The notes under the pieces: model-generated
The model's database searches: none
Told to the model about the DNA's origin: nothing
Seen by the model: only the letters and a program-made list of their open reading frames with translations
NCBI GenBank assembly: GCA_023427705.1
Contig: JAEZAL010000158.1
Location: forward strand, 1 to 8,308
DNA length: 8,308 nt
Direction of reading: 5' to 3'
Source: Bacillota bacterium
GTDB taxonomy: Bacteria > Bacillota > Clostridia > Clostridiales > Clostridiaceae
In this document: positions 6,633 to 8,308 of the stretch, piece after piece
Layout of the letters: the number at the start of each line of letters is the position of its first letter
How positions within the stretch are numbered: position 1 is the stretch's first letter
Program-made: the position numbers and the translations under genes

Positions 6633-6659
6633 ATAATTCCGAATGAAATGAGGAATTAT
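6633..6659. repeat. 8-bp inverted repeat hairpin in the lipoprotein 3' region
   Basis: ATAATTCC (6633-6640) and GGAATTAT (6652-6659) form a perfect stem with an 11-base loop. No T-tract follows on either strand, so it is not an obvious terminator. It is the first of three hairpins in a row between the operon terminator and the lipoprotein stop codon. Confidence 0.5.
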
Positions 6660-6661
6660 TA

Positions 6662-6676
6662 CCTTCTGTGAGAAGG
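6662..6676. repeat. Small 6-bp hairpin next to the long inverted repeat
   Basis: CCTTCT and AGAAGG form a perfect stem around GTG. The right arm shares its last two bases with the long inverted repeat at 6675-6743, so the two structures abut and compete slightly. No T-tract follows. Confidence 0.45.
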
Positions 6677-6743
6677 AGATAAATAGTATGTGAGGTTGAC
6701 TTGGAGCGCATGCAAGGTCGCAAGGAATATACTATTTATCTCC
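6675..6743. repeat. Perfect 15-bp inverted repeat enclosing a G-rich 39-base core
   Basis: GGAGATAAATAGTAT (6675-6689) and ATACTATTTATCTCC (6729-6743) are perfect inverted copies. The 39 bases between them are visibly richer in G and C than the surroundings. They contain a further imperfect pairing (TTGACTTG with CAAGGTCGCAA) and a GCAAGG direct repeat (6712-6717, 6720-6725). Neither side has a T-tract. The last base of the right arm is part of the lipoprotein stop codon. It could be the structured 3' end of that mRNA, a small RNA, or a small non-autonomous inverted-repeat element. I saw no clear target duplication, and I do not recognise it as a known riboswitch. Confidence 0.6.
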
Positions 6744-7231
6744 TATCCTTCAAAGCCGCTGGAAATCTTTTTAATATATTCACAATATTTATAAAGATTA
6801 TAGTAATCAGGAACACCATCCATAGAAATTATATCTTCAGGATAAACTCCATCCCATGGGTGAATAGTAATTAATTTATCATTATAGGTATTAATTACAT
6901 ACTTAGAATTTGAAAATTCAATAATTATTTTATACTCTGAACTTAATCCTTCTTGCAATTCAACGTTGTAATTAGTGCTCTTTAAAGCATCTATAAATTC
7001 AGGCAAAATGCTATGTTCATTTTGATCAACTTCATAATATTTATATACATTTAAGTCAAATATTTTAATTGTATATTCTTCATTTCTATCTATTTTGTCT
7101 TTAATTTCACTTGTATAATAATTTGCTTTAGGTTTAGAATCAGGCTTTATGTATTGAGATTCATTAAAATCACAACTTGTAAAAAGATAGGTAAATGTGA
7201 TTATAAAAACAATAGTAATAAATTTTTTCAT
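6743..7231 (-). CDS. Small lipoprotein of unknown function
   Basis: The 162-residue product begins with a lipoprotein signal: a short basic start (MKK), a hydrophobic stretch (FITIVFIITFTYLF), and a lipobox TSC with the modified cysteine at C20. After export it would be anchored to the outer face of the membrane as a mature protein of about 143 residues. The mature part is hydrophilic and rich in Lys, Tyr and Asn. It has a possible alternating-strand region (EYTIKIFDLNVYKYYEV, about residues 52-68) and a distinctive stretch HPWDGVYPEDII. I do not recognise the family, and small clostridial lipoproteins of this kind are mostly uncharacterised. AGGAGG (7237-7242) lies five bases before the ATG. 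It is convergent with the folate operon, and its stop codon touches the long inverted repeat. The terminator at 6553-6596 probably ends its transcript. Confidence 0.8.
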   Translation of the reverse strand: MKKFITIVFIITFTYLFTSCDFNESQYIKPDSKPKANYYTSEIKDKIDRNEEYTIKIFDLNVYKYYEVDQNEHSILPEFIDALKSTNYNVELQEGLSSEYKIIIEFSNSKYVINTYNDKLITIHPWDGVYPEDIISMDGVPDYYNLYKYCEYIKKISSGFEG

Positions 7232-7257
7232 AGAAACCTCCTAAGGGAATAAGTTCT

Positions 7258-7266
7258 ATATTAACA
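7258..7266 (-). promoter_or_regulatory. Possible extended -10 of the lipoprotein gene
   Basis: On the - strand TGTTAATAT fits an extended -10, about 27 bases before the ATG. I see no convincing -35 at the right distance, so this is only a candidate. Confidence 0.3.
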
Positions 7267-7272
7267 TATTCT

Positions 7273-7302
7273 TTTACAAAAGACTTTAGAACATTTTATA
7301 AG
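7273..7302 (+). promoter_or_regulatory. Predicted promoter of the amidase-like gene
   Basis: TTTACA (7273-7278) and TATAAG (7297-7302) are 18 bases apart, each 5 of 6 to the sigma-A consensus. A start near 7309 leaves a leader of about 38 bases before the ATG at 7347. The -35 lies within a small CTTTT/AAAAG dyad (7271-7282). Confidence 0.5.
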
Positions 7303-7346
7303 TAAGAGAATAAAATGAAATAACAATAAAGTATTTTGGAGGTAAA

Positions 7347-7787
7347 ATGAAATACGGAATTGATATAAATAGTGAAAAAATTCTAAGTTTTATTTCTGAA
7401 AAATTAAAAGGAGAAGGGAGTTTCATTATAGACTTTACAGAAAAAAATAATAAAAATAATGGAAGAGCTTTATTGAAAAAAGTATTAATTGCTAATGTTA
7501 CTAATATAGATTTCTATTTTGCTATTGAGTTTAAAAATGATATATCCTTTGCTGAAATATTATATGACGAGCATTATTGTTCTAAGGTATTTGCGCAAAA
7601 ATTAGTTGATTTATTAGAGAGTAAATTTATAAATATAGTATGTAAAATTGATAACCATCTCTATTTAATAAAAAATATAGAGGCACCTGTTGTATATGTT
7701 AGTTTTCCCATGAGTGATAAAGAAGAAATAGAAAATTTTCTAATAGATAATAAAATCATTGATATATTAATGACCATAAAAATATGA
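7347..7787 (+). CDS. Hypothetical protein resembling a degenerate amidase_3 fold
   Basis: This 146-residue protein has no signal peptide or membrane helix. By eye, its segments follow the order of N-acetylmuramoyl-L-alanine amidases (amidase_3). MKYGIDI is the first strand, followed by an ISEKLKGEGSFIIDFT helix-strand. IANVTNIDFYFAIEFKN (48-64) matches the 'AN..N.D.y.SIHfN' segment, then SKVFAQKLVDLL. LYLIKNIEAPVVYVSFPMSDKEEIENFL (105-132) matches 'LyvLknt..PavLvE.gFisN.ed...L'. If the alignment is right, the zinc histidine of SIH is E61, the catalytic glutamate of LVE is S119, and the first GH motif and its partner glutamate are missing. The protein would then be a catalytically dead relative, perhaps a binding or regulatory protein. 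The similarity is recalled, not computed. GGAGG (7338-7342) supports the start. Confidence 0.6.
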   Translation: MKYGIDINSEKILSFISEKLKGEGSFIIDFTEKNNKNNGRALLKKVLIANVTNIDFYFAIEFKNDISFAEILYDEHYCSKVFAQKLVDLLESKFINIVCKIDNHLYLIKNIEAPVVYVSFPMSDKEEIENFLIDNKIIDILMTIKI

Positions 7788-7794
7788 TAATCCT

Positions 7795-7839
7795 AACTAT
7801 TAAATATAGTTCTTTACTTTGAATTATATTTAATAGGTT
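7795..7839 (+). other. AT-rich alternative hairpins between the amidase-like and pyruvate-kinase-like genes
   Basis: AACTAT (7795-7800) pairs with ATAGTT (7806-7811) and is followed by CTTTACTTT, like a weak terminator. The overlapping bases TATTAAATATA (7798-7808) can instead pair with TATATTTAATA (7825-7835) in an 11-bp stem without a T-tract. The two structures exclude each other. They may simply be weak termination of the upstream gene; low base complexity makes chance plausible. Confidence 0.35.
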
Positions 7840-7849
7840 TGTAATAAAA

Positions 7850-7855
7850 TATGAT
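7850..7855 (+). promoter_or_regulatory. Candidate -10 box before the pyruvate-kinase-like gene
   Basis: TATGAT matches 5 of 6 of the -10 consensus, 44 bases before the ATG at 7900. No good -35 is seen at 16-18 bases, so the promoter is uncertain. Confidence 0.25.
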
Positions 7856-7899
7856 AGTACATAGTAAAAATAAATGATAACAATAATGGGGAGATTAAA

Positions 7900-8308
7900 A
7901 TGAATATAATAGCAACTGTTGGACCTAAAACTACTGATAAATGGGTTATTAAGGAACTTATAGAAAATGGAGTAGATATGTTAAGGTTAAACTGTTCACA
8001 TTTTAATAAGGATGAATTTGAATCAATAATAAGCTATGCTAAAGGCATCAAAAGTGGAATACATATACTTGTAGACTTAGCGGGAAAAAAAGTGAGAATA
8101 TCAAATAATCTTAGATATATTTATAAAGTTTACAATAATCAAGAAGTGTTTTTTTGTGGAGAAGATTATTATGATAGCTTAAATAATAAAGAATTAACTC
8201 AAAAAAAATACATACCTCTAAGCATAAGTTCAGAAAAGATAAAAATAAGTAAAATAGAATCTATATCTATTAAGGATAATACTATGAATTTTCAAATTTT
8301 AGGTGTAA
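7900..8308 (+). CDS. Divergent pyruvate-kinase-like protein (N-terminal part)
   Basis: The frame is open from this ATG to the window edge, giving 136 residues of a longer protein. The start has GGGGAG (7888-7893) six bases upstream. The N-terminus matches the pyruvate kinase barrel: IIATVGPKTTDKWVIKELIENGVDMLRLNCSH (3-34) corresponds to the 'CTIGPaS...l..li.aGm.vaRlNfSH' block, with R29, N31, S33 and H34 kept. ILVDLAGKKVRI (56-67) corresponds to the 'iLlDtkGPeIRt' block, with D59 and R66 kept. The threonine that helps bind potassium is replaced by L60, and the GP pair is GK. The region after about residue 68, where the mobile B domain would be, looks unlike typical enzymes. Pyruvate kinase normally makes ATP and pyruvate from phosphoenolpyruvate. 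Here a paralogue with altered or lost activity is more likely than the main glycolytic enzyme. The missing C-terminal part would help decide. Confidence 0.75.
   Translation, partial: MNIIATVGPKTTDKWVIKELIENGVDMLRLNCSHFNKDEFESIISYAKGIKSGIHILVDLAGKKVRISNNLRYIYKVYNNQEVFFCGEDYYDSLNNKELTQKKYIPLSISSEKIKISKIESISIKDNTMNFQILGV

Noticed and set aside
6675..6743. Insertion sequence or CRISPR repeat
   Set aside because: There is no transposase, no target duplication at the edges, and only one pair of inverted arms without regularly spaced repeats.
6710..6874. 54-codon + strand reading frame antisense to the lipoprotein gene
   Set aside because: It lies opposite a well-supported lipoprotein gene and begins within the inverted-repeat core. 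The GGAG before its ATG is too close (three bases), and the product resembles nothing I recognise.
7271..7282. CTTTTACAAAAG dyad as an operator over the -35 of the amidase-like gene
   Set aside because: The arms are only five bases of low-complexity sequence, too short to separate from chance in such AT-rich DNA.

Overview
The window looks like chromosomal DNA from a low-GC Gram-positive anaerobe of the Clostridium type. The support is the very AT-rich sequence, strong AGGAGG-like ribosome binding sites, A/T-ending codons with AGA for arginine, and the gene families present. Most of it (1165-6548) is one tightly packed seven-gene folate operon on the + strand. No IS elements, CRISPR arrays, tRNAs or rRNAs were seen.

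Layout. Positions 3-140 hold the last 45 codons of a membrane transporter (probably MFS) entering from the left. A convergent PHP-domain phosphoesterase gene of the TrpH/YciV type follows on the - strand (230-1063), with terminator hairpins between and inside the two gene ends. A 101-bp divergent region (1064-1164) separates it from the folate operon. It carries an extended -10 promoter and a tandem direct repeat. The operon order is pabA, pabB, pabC, folE, an HD-domain hydrolase, folP, and a fused folB-folK. Adjacent genes overlap by 8 or 1 bases or are 10-16 bases apart, and a strong bidirectional terminator follows (6553-6596).

How the genes work together. PabA and PabB convert chorismate plus glutamine to aminodeoxychorismate, and PabC releases p-aminobenzoate. 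FolE makes dihydroneopterin triphosphate from GTP. FolB makes hydroxymethyl-dihydropterin, FolK activates it as the pyrophosphate, and FolP joins it to pABA to give dihydropteroate. The one step without a classical enzyme is removal of phosphates from dihydroneopterin triphosphate. The HD-domain protein sits between folE and folP and is the natural candidate. folC and a DHFR gene are not in the window.

Right part. After the operon terminator comes a compact structured stretch (6633-6743) with three inverted repeats in a row. It forms the 3' end of a - strand lipoprotein gene of unknown function (6743-7231). Divergent from that is a small gene (7347-7787) whose product resembles an amidase_3 cell-wall hydrolase that has lost its zinc and catalytic residues. 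The window ends inside a divergent pyruvate-kinase-like gene (from 7900).

Most of the window is ordinary core metabolism. The items most worth a second look are the HD protein, the structured 6633-6743 element, the degenerate amidase, the unusual pyruvate-kinase-like protein, and the tandem repeat in the pab leader.
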